38,738 bases of DNA from Aneurinibacillus danicus (GCF_007991215.1 NZ_BJXX01000151.1:1-38738), one strand, 5' to 3'. Positions 23,058-30,954 are shown, counted from the first letter of the stretch. Notes: generated from the sequence alone by a model not told the origin. A program made the numbers and translations.

Positions 23058-23180
23058 CTATGTTCCGGCTGATGATTGGAAGGATGTTTTGGTCCTATTG
23101 TAGTATCCCCTTTCCTCTATGCTTTCGATTACCCCTGCACCATGCATTGGGTAAACAATCTTATCACCAATTTAAAACAA
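23058..23180 (-). pseudogene. CarD/CdnL N-terminal remnant
   Basis: On the minus strand a good ribosome binding site (AGGGGGTG) precedes TTG-TTT-TAA and then an open frame IGDKIVYPMHGAGVIESIEE. This is the unmistakable N-terminus of CarD-family RNA polymerase-binding proteins (MFxIGDxIVYPMHGAG...). Codon 3, normally Lys or Gln, is TAA. After about 25 residues the similarity stops (RGYYNRTKTSFQSSAGT) and the frame ends at 23058, where the Hsp20-like gene begins. Thus only the first sixth of the gene remains and it carries a nonsense codon. Confidence 0.75.
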
Positions 23181-23353
23181 AGCATCACCCCCTAATAGAG
23201 TCTTTTTTTGAGGATATCGCTGATTGTCTTCGTCCATTTGACGAAGGGAATGTAATACCAAATATGGACGGTGATTAAGGCACTCAACTAGGACGAGACG
23301 TTATATTCCCTCATATTCTATAGCGAAGTCATTAAGAAAGGTGGAATCAAAGA

Positions 23354-23638
23354 ATGTCTGAGCTTCGTCGAACATTGGCAGAAAAAGCAGGGAAATGGAC
23401 AGTCATCAATACAAAGTCCGGTTCCTTCTATGGAAAAATTGAAAGTGTGAATAGAAAAGGTGTTACTGTACTACTGCCGGACCATTATACTGTCAATGAT
23501 CCTTCCGTTAAACTCCTTGAGGAGAACGTAAACGTTAAAGAAGAGGATGTTCAAGCGTCACAAAGATTTTTTAGACGCAGACGCAGACGACGTTTTTTCT
23601 TCCGTCGCTTTTTCTTCCCATTCTTTTTCTTCATTTAA
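23354..23638 (+). CDS. Small basic protein with an Arg/Phe-rich tail
   Basis: A 94-residue protein. Residues 1-65 look like a small beta-barrel (TVINTKSGSFYGKIESVNRKGVTVLLPDHY), similar in feel to Sm-like DUF2642-type spore coat domains. The last 25 residues are almost only Arg and Phe (SQRFFRRRRRRRFFFRRF, then FFPFFFFI). Such tails occur in coat or spore-membrane-associated small proteins of Bacillales; the function is unknown. GAAAGGTGG lies nine bases before the ATG. A terminator follows. The surrounding genes suggest sporulation-specific expression. Confidence 0.7.
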   Translation: MSELRRTLAEKAGKWTVINTKSGSFYGKIESVNRKGVTVLLPDHYTVNDPSVKLLEENVNVKEEDVQASQRFFRRRRRRRFFFRRFFFPFFFFI

Positions 23639-23663
23639 TGGGTGCTGCTGTATCTTATTTGCC

Positions 23664-23694
23664 ATGGATGACTCTACATCCATGGTTTTTTTGT
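23664..23694 (+). terminator. Terminator after the Arg/Phe-tailed gene
   Basis: CCATGGATG-ACTCTA-CATCCATGG, a 9-bp perfect stem, followed by TTTTTTT on the plus strand. Confidence 0.88.
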
Positions 23695-23775
23695 TTTGCG
23701 ATAAACGAGGACAGCGTGCATGATGAAGAACAGCCCGTTCTCTTCTTAATTTAGGTTTAGGTTAAGACATAATTT

Positions 23776-23809
23776 CATGCTATTCAGGCAGGTATGGACG
23801 AGTGTTAGG
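23776..23809 (-). repeat. Promoter-like repeat, copy 1 (no gene follows)
   Basis: A 34-base block matching 28 of 34 positions with 24126-24159. On the minus strand it reads CCTAACACTCGTC, then TACCTGCCTGAATAGCATG. Its -10-like part is degenerate (GAATAGCATG) and no reading frame of note follows it on the minus strand. Confidence 0.6.
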
Positions 23810-23854
23810 CGAATGCCTCTCTTTAAAAGAGATGCAATAACCTTGTTAAGAAAA

Positions 23855-23886
23855 AGGATCACTTTTAATCGCTCAAAAGTGATCCT
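23855..23886 (-). terminator. Terminator of the YjcZ-type transcript
   Basis: AGGATCACTTTT / AAAAGTGATCCT, a 12-bp perfect stem with an eight-base loop, followed on the minus strand by TTTTTCTT. Confidence 0.8.
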
Positions 23887-23952
23887 GAAGAGTTAAGTTT
23901 GCCGAAAATGATATCGGGGTAATTCTCCTGCTTTCAACTGGGTTTCTTAAGT

Positions 23953-23987
23953 GATTCCCCTGCTGCTACGTAACGAGCAGGGGAATC
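23953..23987. terminator. Second strong hairpin after the YjcZ-type gene
   Basis: GATTCCCCTGCT / AGCAGGGGAATC, a 12-bp perfect stem. The T-rich side (CTTTTCC) is on the plus strand. It lies directly after the small gene at 24001. Confidence 0.6.
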
Positions 23988-24000
23988 CTTTTCCTACCTA

Positions 24001-24087
24001 TTAGTCACATGCACACGCAATAATGACCAAGAGGATAAAGAGAACAAGGATAATCCCAATTTCTTCTCTCTCACCAAAAAAGCCCAT
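24001..24087 (-). CDS. YjcZ-family small sporulation protein (28 aa)
   Basis: A 28-residue peptide, MGFFGEREEIGIILVLFILL followed by VIIACACD. The hydrophobic IILVLFILLVII core is typical of the YjcZ/YkvR-type tiny sporulation membrane peptides of Bacillus, although the usual Gly/Tyr-rich arms are replaced by an acidic N-terminus and a Cys-Ala-Cys-Asp end. GGGAGGTG lies a few bases before the ATG. A SigK-like promoter (AC-N17-CATAGTATG) lies about 40 bases upstream. Confidence 0.75.
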   Translation of the reverse strand: MGFFGEREEIGIILVLFILLVIIACACD

Positions 24088-24125
24088 ATGCCCACCTCCC
24101 ATGTACAGTGGATTGAACTACACTG

Positions 24126-24159
24126 CATACTATGCAGACAAGTACAGACGAGTGTTAGG
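24126..24159 (-). promoter_or_regulatory. SigK-like promoter of the YjcZ-type gene (repeat copy 2)
   Basis: On the minus strand CACTC, then CATAGTATG with 17 bases between AC and CATA, matches the mother-cell SigK pattern (AC, 16-17 bases, CATAnnnT). The same CACTC-N15-CATAGTAT pattern appears at 25266-25294. The 34-base block is duplicated at 23776-23809. Confidence 0.5.
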
Positions 24160-24341
24160 TTACCGCCTTTTTTCAAGGCTTCGGGCTTGCCATTTACAAA
24201 TAGGGGAATTAAATTTCCGGGGGATTTCTGAATGACTCAGGTTTACTACTCTACCTCATCTGCTTGGCGTACAAAATCTCCGTTTTGTTTACGGTACCTC
24301 TGCATACAATAGAGTAGTTTGAAAATGGGAGGAGAATAAGA

Positions 24342-24740
24342 ATGTACAGAATGAAACAATCCCTTGCTTTTTTTATCATGCTTGGATTTTTCACCCCACT
24401 ATTTTTCGCAGGATGTTCAGAAAAAAATACACCCATTCAACCGAGGCAGGATATCCAGATACATCTACATCCTTTACCGGCAAAAGTCCATCAGAAAAAC
24501 GAGCTTTTCATCACATCAACAAAACCAGAGGACCATTCACTAAAGAACACCGAGGTAACCATCACGTTGTCAATGTCAGGGATGAACCACGGCCAAACGA
24601 CGGTGCCTGTTGAAAAAAAAGATGGAGGCTTTCTCGCAAAGGTTACTCCCACAATGGCTGGAAAATGGACAGCTGACATCCATATTGTAAAAGACGGAGA
24701 AACGAGCAGGATTCAATATACGTTTGAGGCTATACCTTAG
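24342..24740 (+). CDS. FixH/YtkA-like lipoprotein
   Basis: A 132-residue lipoprotein: N-terminal MKQSLAFFIMLGFFTPLFFAGC with the lipobox FAGC, so it is anchored outside the membrane. The rest is a beta-sandwich of the YtkA/FixH type: IHLHPLPAKVHQKNELFITS, VTITLSMSGMNHGQTTVPV and a closing GKWTADIHIVKDGETSRI. The Met/His motif MSGMNHG is typical for the family and suggests copper handling, as in proteins linked to cytochrome oxidase maturation; this is inference. GGGAGGAG precedes the ATG. It overlaps the convergent membrane gene by 4 bases. Confidence 0.82.
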   Translation: MYRMKQSLAFFIMLGFFTPLFFAGCSEKNTPIQPRQDIQIHLHPLPAKVHQKNELFITSTKPEDHSLKNTEVTITLSMSGMNHGQTTVPVEKKDGGFLAKVTPTMAGKWTADIHIVKDGETSRIQYTFEAIP

Positions 24741-25204
24741 TCCTTCTCCCTCTCCATACCGTTTTCAGAAGCCCCCTTTTGTTCTTCTTTTTCGAGTCTA
24801 ACAGAAAAACATACAACCACAAAGGAAAAAATACTCACGATTGTAATACATGTCATTAAAAAAAACGGCTGATCAGCCATAGCCCCCAGCATCGGGCCCA
24901 TGATTCCTGCCATTATACCGCTTATTGCCCCGCTTATTACCGTTTGGAAATCACCAAGCGATCCAAACAAAACACCAATCATAACGGCCACAAGCGTATT
25001 GATAATGGTAACAACGGTATAAATAGAAGGGAATTGATAGGCAAATACAATACCTGTTGCGATTCCAAGCACGCTTGCTGTCATCGTTATATTCATTCCA
25101 ATATGGCAGCCAATCATTTCACGAAACCCCGTCAGAAAAAAATACGAATAGGCACCGGCGATGAGAGCCACTCCCAGTAGCCCCCAAAGAAACCAAGATA
25201 TCAT
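24737..25204 (-). CDS. Multi-pass membrane protein of unknown function
   Basis: A 155-residue protein with four or five hydrophobic helices (about 3-22, 38-58, 62-82, 88-110, 115-137) and an acidic, charged tail (RLEKEEQKGASENGMEREKD). The fourth helix is Gly/Met-rich (GAISGIMAGIMGPMLGAMAD). With MIGCHIGMN in the first loop, this resembles small Met-rich membrane proteins near copper-related genes. It is tail-to-tail with the lipoprotein gene, so the two are not one transcript. Confidence 0.7.
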   Translation of the reverse strand: MISWFLWGLLGVALIAGAYSYFFLTGFREMIGCHIGMNITMTASVLGIATGIVFAYQFPSIYTVVTIINTLVAVMIGVLFGSLGDFQTVISGAISGIMAGIMGPMLGAMADQPFFLMTCITIVSIFSFVVVCFSVRLEKEEQKGASENGMEREKD

Positions 25205-25265
25205 TTCTTTCTCCCTCTTTCCTTTGTCGATAAAAAATGGGATCTTTACCTAGACCTTGTCCCAT

Positions 25266-25294
25266 CACTCTCCGTATTTTCCGTTCATAGTATA
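25266..25294 (+). promoter_or_regulatory. SigK-like promoter of the Cys/Arg-rich small gene
   Basis: CACTC at 25266-25270 and CATAGTATA at 25286-25294, with 17 bases between AC and CATA. The pattern matches the promoter-like block before the YjcZ-type gene. Confidence 0.5.
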
Positions 25295-25381
25295 TATATG
25301 ACGGGAGCTCCTCAAAGGAAAGTGGCAGAAGCCTTCTTTCCTTACGCAGGAAAGAAGAAAAATTGAAAAAGAGGGATAAAG

Positions 25382-25546
25382 ATGATAAAGAAAATAGGTA
25401 ATTTTTTAGAGAGTACGTATGGTTATTTTATAAGTAAAGCATCCAACCAATTTGGCGCTTCTTCAAACTGTATGTGCGCTAGGGTCAGAGGAGAAGATAC
25501 GAGATGCAGATGTAAAAGCAGATCTCGCAGGAGATGCGCATGCTGA
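25382..25546 (+). CDS. Cys/Arg-rich small protein (54 aa)
   Basis: A 54-residue frame with a good ribosome binding site (GAGGG, six bases before ATG): MIKKIGNFLESTYGYFISKA, then SNQFGASSNC and a tail MCARVRGEDTRCRCKSRSRR ending RCAC. It has seven cysteines, all in the last 25 residues, among many arginines. The N-terminal half is amphipathic. No family is recognised. The SigK-like promoter and its neighbours point to a late mother-cell or coat protein; a secreted or modified peptide is a less likely alternative because no export or modification genes are present. Confidence 0.6.
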   Translation: MIKKIGNFLESTYGYFISKASNQFGASSNCMCARVRGEDTRCRCKSRSRRRCAC

Positions 25547-25650
25547 TTGTATAGCCTCTACGATTAAAATCGAGGCCTATCCATCAGCAACATAAGTAAG
25601 GGAAGACGGATGTATTTATGATACGAAATAATTCGAACAAAATTAGAAAA

Positions 25651-25679
25651 CCTTAGTCTAATTGTGTATTAGACTAAGG
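25651..25679 (-). terminator. Terminator after the coiled-coil gene
   Basis: CCTTAGTCTAAT / ATTAGACTAAGG, a 12-bp perfect stem with a five-base loop; the minus strand continues TTTTCTAATTTT. It lies about 127 bases past the stop at 25806; no other gene is seen in between. Confidence 0.75.
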
Positions 25680-25805
25680 TCGGTTGTTGAGAAAGTATCT
25701 TTTTGAAAATCGTAGCCCAAGGGTATAAAAATGTTTCCTCATACCTCTAAAAGCTTATAGGAGCGAATGCGGGGCATCAAATTCTTTGCGGGAAATTCTT
25801 TGTTT

Positions 25806-26237
25806 TTATAAGATGTTTTTTAACATAGATTGCACCATCGGGTTTTGCAAAAGTTTTACGATCTGGGCGAAGTCCATATTTCCAAGTAAAGCCTCTAGGC
25901 TGCTTTTTTCTGCGTCTGTTGCCTGGTTCTTCTTCGGAGCAGTTTGAACTTCCGCTTCGCCCTTATCGCGCCGCCTTCTAGGCTGTCTATTGTTTCTTTT
26001 GGCTAGATGCTGTTTAACCTCTGCTAGCTCTACCAGGATATTTTCAAGTTTTTCCTTATTATCCTTTGTCTCCTTAATATGAGCTTCAATGTTATACAAC
26101 GTATTTTCAAGTTTTTCCCTGTTATCCTTTGTCTCGATTATGTTACCTTCTATTTTACGGAGCGTATTTTTAATTCCTGATAGCCGCTGGTTGATGGCAT
26201 GCAGTTCTTTCCTCCGGTTTGAACTGTCTTTCTTCAT
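25806..26237 (-). CDS. Coiled-coil protein with internal repeat
   Basis: A 143-residue charged protein. Residues about 10-85 form a coiled coil with two near-identical 21-residue units (IEGNIIETKDNREKLENTLY and IEAHIKETKDNKEKLENILV), mirrored by a 63-base direct repeat in the DNA. A basic segment (RNNRQPRRRRDKGEAE) follows. The C-terminus (LEALLGNMDFAQIVKLLQNP, MVQSMLKNIL) is amphipathic and resembles the C-terminal motif of small spore proteins, though I cannot name a family. ATG at 26237 is chosen because AAGGAGG lies nine bases upstream; the frame extends to 26342 without a site. Confidence 0.75.
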   Translation of the reverse strand: MKKDSSNRRKELHAINQRLSGIKNTLRKIEGNIIETKDNREKLENTLYNIEAHIKETKDNKEKLENILVELAEVKQHLAKRNNRQPRRRRDKGEAEVQTAPKKNQATDAEKSSLEALLGNMDFAQIVKLLQNPMVQSMLKNIL

Positions 26238-26282
26238 GACGAAACACCTCCTTTTTCTTCTGTACTGCTGCGTCCCATACTC

Positions 26283-26290
26283 ATTGTATG
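26283..26290 (-). promoter_or_regulatory. Possible SigE-type -10 of the coiled-coil gene
   Basis: On the minus strand CATACAAT, a perfect SigE -10 octamer, lies about 46 bases upstream of the start. The -35 region is not convincing. Confidence 0.3.
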
Positions 26291-26374
26291 TTAAAAAAAG
26301 CATAATAGAGACAGTGCACGTACCTAGTTTGTAAACGTACAAAAGAAGAAAAAGGAGAGAGCTTTCGAAACCTT

Positions 26375-28453
26375 TTATGTCAGCTGTTGTTTCAATTCCT
26401 CAAGGCTTGTCACCGGCGCCTGACAGGCAAAGTTCTCACAGACATAGGCCGTTGCTTTTCCATCCTTCGTCGTTTTATCCGTCAACATTGGGGCTAGAAG
26501 CAATAATTTTTCTCTTGCCTCATTTGTCACGACGGACACAACGGCATTCGGCATGTAGTGCCTTCGAACTTCCTGCACCATCTCCTGAGCCGCTTGTTTG
26601 TTTGGTGCTGCAATCACGACTTCTTGTGTCGGTCCAAATAAGAATTGCACCGCCATCATAAAATGGGAGTATGCCATCGGATGCAACGCCACATCCCCTG
26701 CGAATGCTGAGATTTGCTCACTGGTGAGGCGTACAATGTCATCATTTCCTGTTAGGCGAGACAATCGGGCCAGGTTCATTGCCGCCACTGAATTTCCTGA
26801 TGGCATTGCCCCGTCATACAGCTCTTTCGGGCGCGTCAGCAACTGCTCCGCATCACTGCCGTAGAAATAAAACCCGCCACTCTCTTTATCCCAGAACAGT
26901 GCAAACTGCTGCTCCTGAAGTTCCAACGCATACATGAGATAATCCGCCTCAAACGTTGCTTCATATAATTCAAGCAGTCCCCAAATTAAAAATGCATAGT
27001 CATCCAGATACCCAGGGAACGCTGCTTCGCCATCCCTGTATCGCGCAAGCAGACGACCATCTTCACGCTGCAGCTTATTTCCGATAAAGTGGACCGCATT
27101 CGCGGCAGCTTTCGCGTATTCTTCGTCACCGAGTACAACTGCCCCTCTGGCCAGCGCCGCGATCATCAGCCCATTCCAGGCGGTTAGAATTTTATCATCT
27201 TTATGTGGGTGCACTCTCTTTTCTCTCGCTTCAAACAACTGCACACGGCATTTCTCAATGAACTGCTTTAGTTCGTCTAATTCCATGCCCTCTTCCTGTG
27301 CCGATTGTTCGAGCGATTTCTCGACTAAGTTCGGAATGCTCGTACTATGCTCGAAGTTTCCATAGTCCGTAATATCGTACACCCGGTTGAAGCGTGCCCC
27401 GTCTTCTTCCCCGAGGATGGCATGAACTTCTTCCGGCCGCCAGACGTAAAACTTGCCTTCTTCTCCTTCTGAGTCAGCGTCTTCCGCTGAATAGAATCCG
27501 CCTTCCGGATCGGTCATGTCACGAAGTACATACGTGAAAATTTGGCGGGCCACATCCGCATACTTTTCTTTTCCAGTAGCCTGGTAGGTGTCTAGATAAA
27601 CGAGCGCAAGCAGCGCGTTATCATATAACATCTTCTCAAAGTGCGGGACTAGCCATTTTTCGTCAGTAGAATATCTGGAAAAACCTCCTCCCACGTGATC
27701 ATATATACCACCACGATGCATGGTATCCAGCGTCTTTTCGACCATTTCCAGCGCATGCGTCTGCTTGGTTAGTTTCCAGTGACGCAAAAGGAAAGAAAGG
27801 TTATGCGGTGACGGAAACTTAGGCGCCTGTCCAAATCCGCCGTACTGCGGATCGAATGTGCTCTCATACTGCTCGTAGGCTTGGGTAAGCGTTTCTTTCG
27901 TCAACTCCCCTTTGCCTTTTGTTTTGCTGTGGTGTTCCTGGATGGCATCGACGATTTGCTGACCGGTGCGGACAACACGGTCCTGATCTTCCGTCCATTT
28001 GCTGTGAAGCTGCGTAAGAATGTCCATGAGGCCCGGCCGACCGTATTTGCTTTCTTTTGGAAAATATGTGCCGGTGAAGAACGGTTTTTTGTCCGGCGTC
28101 ATGACGACGGTGAGCGGCCAGCCACCGTGTCCGGTCATGGCCTGGCAAACTTCCATGTAAATATGATCGACATCCGGGCGTTCTTCACGATCGACTTTGA
28201 TGGAAACATAATGTTGGTTGAGCAGATCGGCCACTTCTTGGTCTTCGAAGCTTTCCCTCTCCATGACATGACACCAATGGCATGTACTATAACCAATGGA
28301 TAAAAATATCGGTTTGCCTTCTGTGCGGGCTTTCTCGAAAGCCTCTTCACTCCAAGGATACCAATCTACAGGATTATAGGCATGTTGTAGTAAGTAAGGT
28401 GATTTTTCATTCGCTAAGCGGTTCGCTTTTCCATTTCCATGGTTTGTGCTCAT
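26375..28453 (-). CDS. yyaL: YyaL-type thioredoxin/glycan-epimerase-like protein (DUF255)
   Basis: A 692-residue protein of the DUF255/SSP411 family. The N-terminal thioredoxin-like domain (about 1-170) contains [17 protein letters not shown] and the CHWC motif (58-61, [16 protein letters not shown]). The remainder is an alpha/alpha barrel as in N-acylglucosamine 2-epimerases ([38 protein letters not shown]). Function is not settled; a redox or protein-folding role is suggested in the family. It is cytoplasmic. The ATG at 28453 follows AGAGGGGGA. It is intact and of normal length, and marks the last clearly chromosomal gene before the accessory region. Confidence 0.93.
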   Translation of the reverse strand: MSTNHGNGKANRLANEKSPYLLQHAYNPVDWYPWSEEAFEKARTEGKPIFLSIGYSTCHWCHVMERESFEDQEVADLLNQHYVSIKVDREERPDVDHIYMEVCQAMTGHGGWPLTVVMTPDKKPFFTGTYFPKESKYGRPGLMDILTQLHSKWTEDQDRVVRTGQQIVDAIQEHHSKTKGKGELTKETLTQAYEQYESTFDPQYGGFGQAPKFPSPHNLSFLLRHWKLTKQTHALEMVEKTLDTMHRGGIYDHVGGGFSRYSTDEKWLVPHFEKMLYDNALLALVYLDTYQATGKEKYADVARQIFTYVLRDMTDPEGGFYSAEDADSEGEEGKFYVWRPEEVHAILGEEDGARFNRVYDITDYGNFEHSTSIPNLVEKSLEQSAQEEGMELDELKQFIEKCRVQLFEAREKRVHPHKDDKILTAWNGLMIAALARGAVVLGDEEYAKAAANAVHFIGNKLQREDGRLLARYRDGEAAFPGYLDDYAFLIWGLLELYEATFEADYLMYALELQEQQFALFWDKESGGFYFYGSDAEQLLTRPKELYDGAMPSGNSVAAMNLARLSRLTGNDDIVRLTSEQISAFAGDVALHPMAYSHFMMAVQFLFGPTQEVVIAAPNKQAAQEMVQEVRRHYMPNAVVSVVTNEAREKLLLLAPMLTDKTTKDGKATAYVCENFACQAPVTSLEELKQQLT

Positions 28454-28512
28454 TATGTCCCCCTCTAGTCAACTATTATTTCTATGTTAATATTACCCAA
28501 AGGAAATAAAAA

Positions 28513-28535
28513 AAGACACTAACGGGTGTGTTAGT
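28513..28535. terminator. Hairpin upstream of yyaL
   Basis: CACTAAC / GTTAGTG with a six-base loop, with T-rich sequence (TTTTTTATTTCC) following on the minus strand and AAAATT on the plus strand. It may be a second terminator for the recombinase transcript, shielding yyaL. Confidence 0.5.
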
Positions 28536-28587
28536 GCCAAAATTAAAACTACTGATTAAAAAATTCATCACCGGATTATTATATACA

Positions 28588-28621
28588 TAAAAAAAGCGCT
28601 AGTTATTAAATAACCGACGCT
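28588..28621 (-). terminator. Terminator after the serine recombinase
   Basis: AGCG...GTTATT / AATAAC...CGCT forms a bulged hairpin followed on the minus strand by TTTTTTTATG. It lies 55 bases past the recombinase stop. Confidence 0.7.
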
Positions 28622-28675
28622 CTGCAAACTGTTTCAACTAAAGGACAAATGTTTTTGTACTTGTATCATATTTAG

Positions 28676-30202
28676 CTATGAATGGAATGTTGCCTCATTT
28701 GTATCCTGCAAAAAGTTAATTTCAACTTCAATTTGATTCCCTTCTCTTTTCCACAACACATTGTCAATCACTGTGTTTAACAACTGATTATATTGTTGTG
28801 TTGATAACTCCTCATCAAGATGGTTTAATACTCTTCTGACCCGTTCAAGCCTTTCCTGTGGATCCATACTTTCTATATTCTTTTGTTGCATTTTCAGATT
28901 TGAAATTTCAGAATGCAAAGCTCCTAAGTCTTTTTCAGCTTTTTCCCTTTGTCTCAAAAATACTTCCTTAGTATAAATTCCGTCTTCATAAGATTCATAA
29001 ATCCTCGAAATCTTTCCTTGTATTTTTTTCACAGCTTTTTGCACCTGCAAAATCTTTTCCTCTAAATATGCGATTTCTCTGTCGTTGTTGCTATTAATGT
29101 TACATAATAGCTTTTGCTCATATTCTTTAAGTTCTTTTGAAATAACCTGCATAATTACATCAGGATCTCCCCCTTGATTTCTGCATATATTGCCGTATGG
29201 GTCAGTATGTCGGCAAGAACGGATTCTCAAATCACCATTATTATCACGAACAAAAGACATTCGGTGCTCGCACACAGCGCATTTAATTAATCCTGATAGT
29301 GGATGTACGCTGGATGTACCGGTTTTAGGTATCTTCTTTTTTCTTTTAGCAAGTGACATGATTTTTTCATGTTCTTCTATTGTTTTTACTGCCGGATGGC
29401 AATTCTCTACAATTATCCATTCTTCATAAGGTTTGTTTCGGAATTTTTTTCCTTTTTTCTTCTTGGAATAACTTCCTTCTGTCTTTCCATAAATAATTCG
29501 GCCAAGATGTGTTTCATCATAGATAATTCTTCGAACAGTGTTATCCTGCCAAAACAGTCCCTTAGGTGAGGGTACTTTCATGCGATTAAGTTCCCAAGAA
29601 ATTTTATGGAATGGCATTCCTTTTAGATAACTTTCAATCATAAAACGGTATATAGATAAATTTTCTTCCCTTACCTTTAATTTTTTTGTTTCAGGGTTAT
29701 ATTGGTATGGAAAAGGGGGAATACCGTTTGTCCAAAAACCCAATTTTGCTCCCAGTCTTTTCCCTCTAGAAAGTCGCTTTTTAATCGTGCGATATTCTTG
29801 CCTTGCAAATAATCCTTGGAATTCTGCCATAGCTAGATCAATATCATTCGTAAAATCAATCACACGATTATCATCACATGTTATAAGAAGTGTTTGTGAC
29901 ATCGCAAACACTTCCTGAATTCTCTCTCTATCTCCTGCGCTCCCACGCCCAGTACGATCATAATCCATTACGATCACAGCATCATAATCTTCATTTTTTA
30001 CATCCCTTAGTAATCTTAACATTTGTGGACGTTCATCAATCGAATCACTTGTCCCCACTTCTGCATATTCCACATATGCCCATTCGTGTTTCTTGCAGAA
30101 TTCGACTAATTCTCGACGATGTTTCTCCAATACTGTTGCTTCTTCTCCCCTAGATTTTCTTAAATAAATTGCAACATTCTTGATCATGTCCGAGAATTTC
30201 AC
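28676..30202 (-). CDS. Large serine recombinase (SprA-like integrase)
   Basis: A 508-residue large serine recombinase. The catalytic N-terminal domain has AIYLRKSRGEE with Ser17 as nucleophile, GTSDSIDERPQMLRLL and DYDRTGRGSAGD. The recombinase domain follows (about 170-290), then a zinc ribbon (CAVCEHRMSF...CRHTDPYGNICRN, about 310-345) and a coiled coil (about 370-460). Size and local motifs are close to SprA, the SPbeta integrase, and to phage A118-type integrases. It would mediate site-specific integration and, with a directionality factor, excision. The GTG start follows AAAGGAG. The gene is 13 bases downstream of the Myb-repeat gene, so the two are probably co-transcribed. The frame is intact. 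Confidence 0.93.
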   Translation of the reverse strand: MKFSDMIKNVAIYLRKSRGEEATVLEKHRRELVEFCKKHEWAYVEYAEVGTSDSIDERPQMLRLLRDVKNEDYDAVIVMDYDRTGRGSAGDRERIQEVFAMSQTLLITCDDNRVIDFTNDIDLAMAEFQGLFARQEYRTIKKRLSRGKRLGAKLGFWTNGIPPFPYQYNPETKKLKVREENLSIYRFMIESYLKGMPFHKISWELNRMKVPSPKGLFWQDNTVRRIIYDETHLGRIIYGKTEGSYSKKKKGKKFRNKPYEEWIIVENCHPAVKTIEEHEKIMSLAKRKKKIPKTGTSSVHPLSGLIKCAVCEHRMSFVRDNNGDLRIRSCRHTDPYGNICRNQGGDPDVIMQVISKELKEYEQKLLCNINSNNDREIAYLEEKILQVQKAVKKIQGKISRIYESYEDGIYTKEVFLRQREKAEKDLGALHSEISNLKMQQKNIESMDPQERLERVRRVLNHLDEELSTQQYNQLLNTVIDNVLWKREGNQIEVEINFLQDTNEATFHS

Positions 30203-30215
30203 TGTTATCGCTCCT

Positions 30216-30926
30216 TTAATTTATTTCAAAAATATACTTTCGTATAACGCGACCATTCTCATTAATAACTTCTTTATGCTGTAAAACATACTCCTTCTGA
30301 TTGCGATTTTTATAGTAAAGCCCCAGTTGATTAGCTTTTGCTACAATAGCCGCTATTGTTCTCTTTGCTTTTAAATGTTTACTGACTTCCTTAGCGCCTC
30401 CTAAGCTATACGACTTTTGAAGAATCTCTAAATCTTCTTGCGACCATGTACTCTCCCTTTTTTTCCAACTGTTTTTCCTGATATTATCTATGGTCTGTTT
30501 TTCCTTCGATAAGCCGAGATGCTTTGCCATAGAACGAATGGATTCTTCGTTTTTGTTGGGAAGTTCATCTAATAACTCAGACATTGTCTTAACAGGATAA
30601 AGAAACCACAAAAGTTCTTTTTCTTCATCAGTCCACTTCGTAAATTTCCTTTGGTTTAATTTGCTTGCTTTGTTTGCTATTGCGCTTTTGCTTTTCTTCG
30701 GTAAAAGTAGGCTTAATTCTTCAAAACTCAAGGTTTGGTAATTAGTACTTAGGATTTCCAACTCTTCCTCTGTCCACTTTTCCTTTTTTGTCAATCCCAG
30801 CTTCTGTAATTTTTTTGATACAGCCATGGGTGTTTTATTAAGGCATCTCCCAAGTTCAACAAGAGATTTTTCCTGATAATTATTTTTCAAAAACTCCTCT
30901 TGCTCTGTTGACCACTTTTTCGACAT
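30216..30926 (-). CDS. Protein of four Myb/SANT-like repeats
   Basis: A 236-residue protein built from four similar units that start with W-S/T-x-E/D and end in a K-A/L-xx-LGL-like helix: about 5-45 (KWSTEQEEFLKNNY), 51-91 (KWTEEELEILSTNY), 98-139 (KWTDEEKELLWFLY) and 161-203 (TWSQEDLEILQKSY). Each fits a Myb/SANT helix-turn-helix, known from phage and plasmid DNA-binding proteins. A basic tail (RNQKEYVLQHKEV) follows. AGGAGG precedes the ATG. It lies directly before the recombinase gene, so binding at attachment sites or control of integrase synthesis is a reasonable inference. It has no catalytic domain. Confidence 0.82.
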   Translation of the reverse strand: MSKKWSTEQEEFLKNNYQEKSLVELGRCLNKTPMAVSKKLQKLGLTKKEKWTEEELEILSTNYQTLSFEELSLLLPKKSKSAIANKASKLNQRKFTKWTDEEKELLWFLYPVKTMSELLDELPNKNEESIRSMAKHLGLSKEKQTIDNIRKNSWKKRESTWSQEDLEILQKSYSLGGAKEVSKHLKAKRTIAAIVAKANQLGLYYKNRNQKEYVLQHKEVINENGRVIRKYIFEIN

Positions 30927-30954
30927 AGGTTTCCTCCTTTAGAATACAAAAGAA

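Noticed and set aside
22952-23278. 108-codon plus-strand frame
   Set aside because: It is antisense to the Hsp20-like gene and the CarD remnant, both of which have clear protein signatures.
24303-24310. CATACAAT, a SigE-like -10 before the lipoprotein gene
   Set aside because: No matching -35 at the right distance; a single octamer is weak evidence for sigma-factor assignment.
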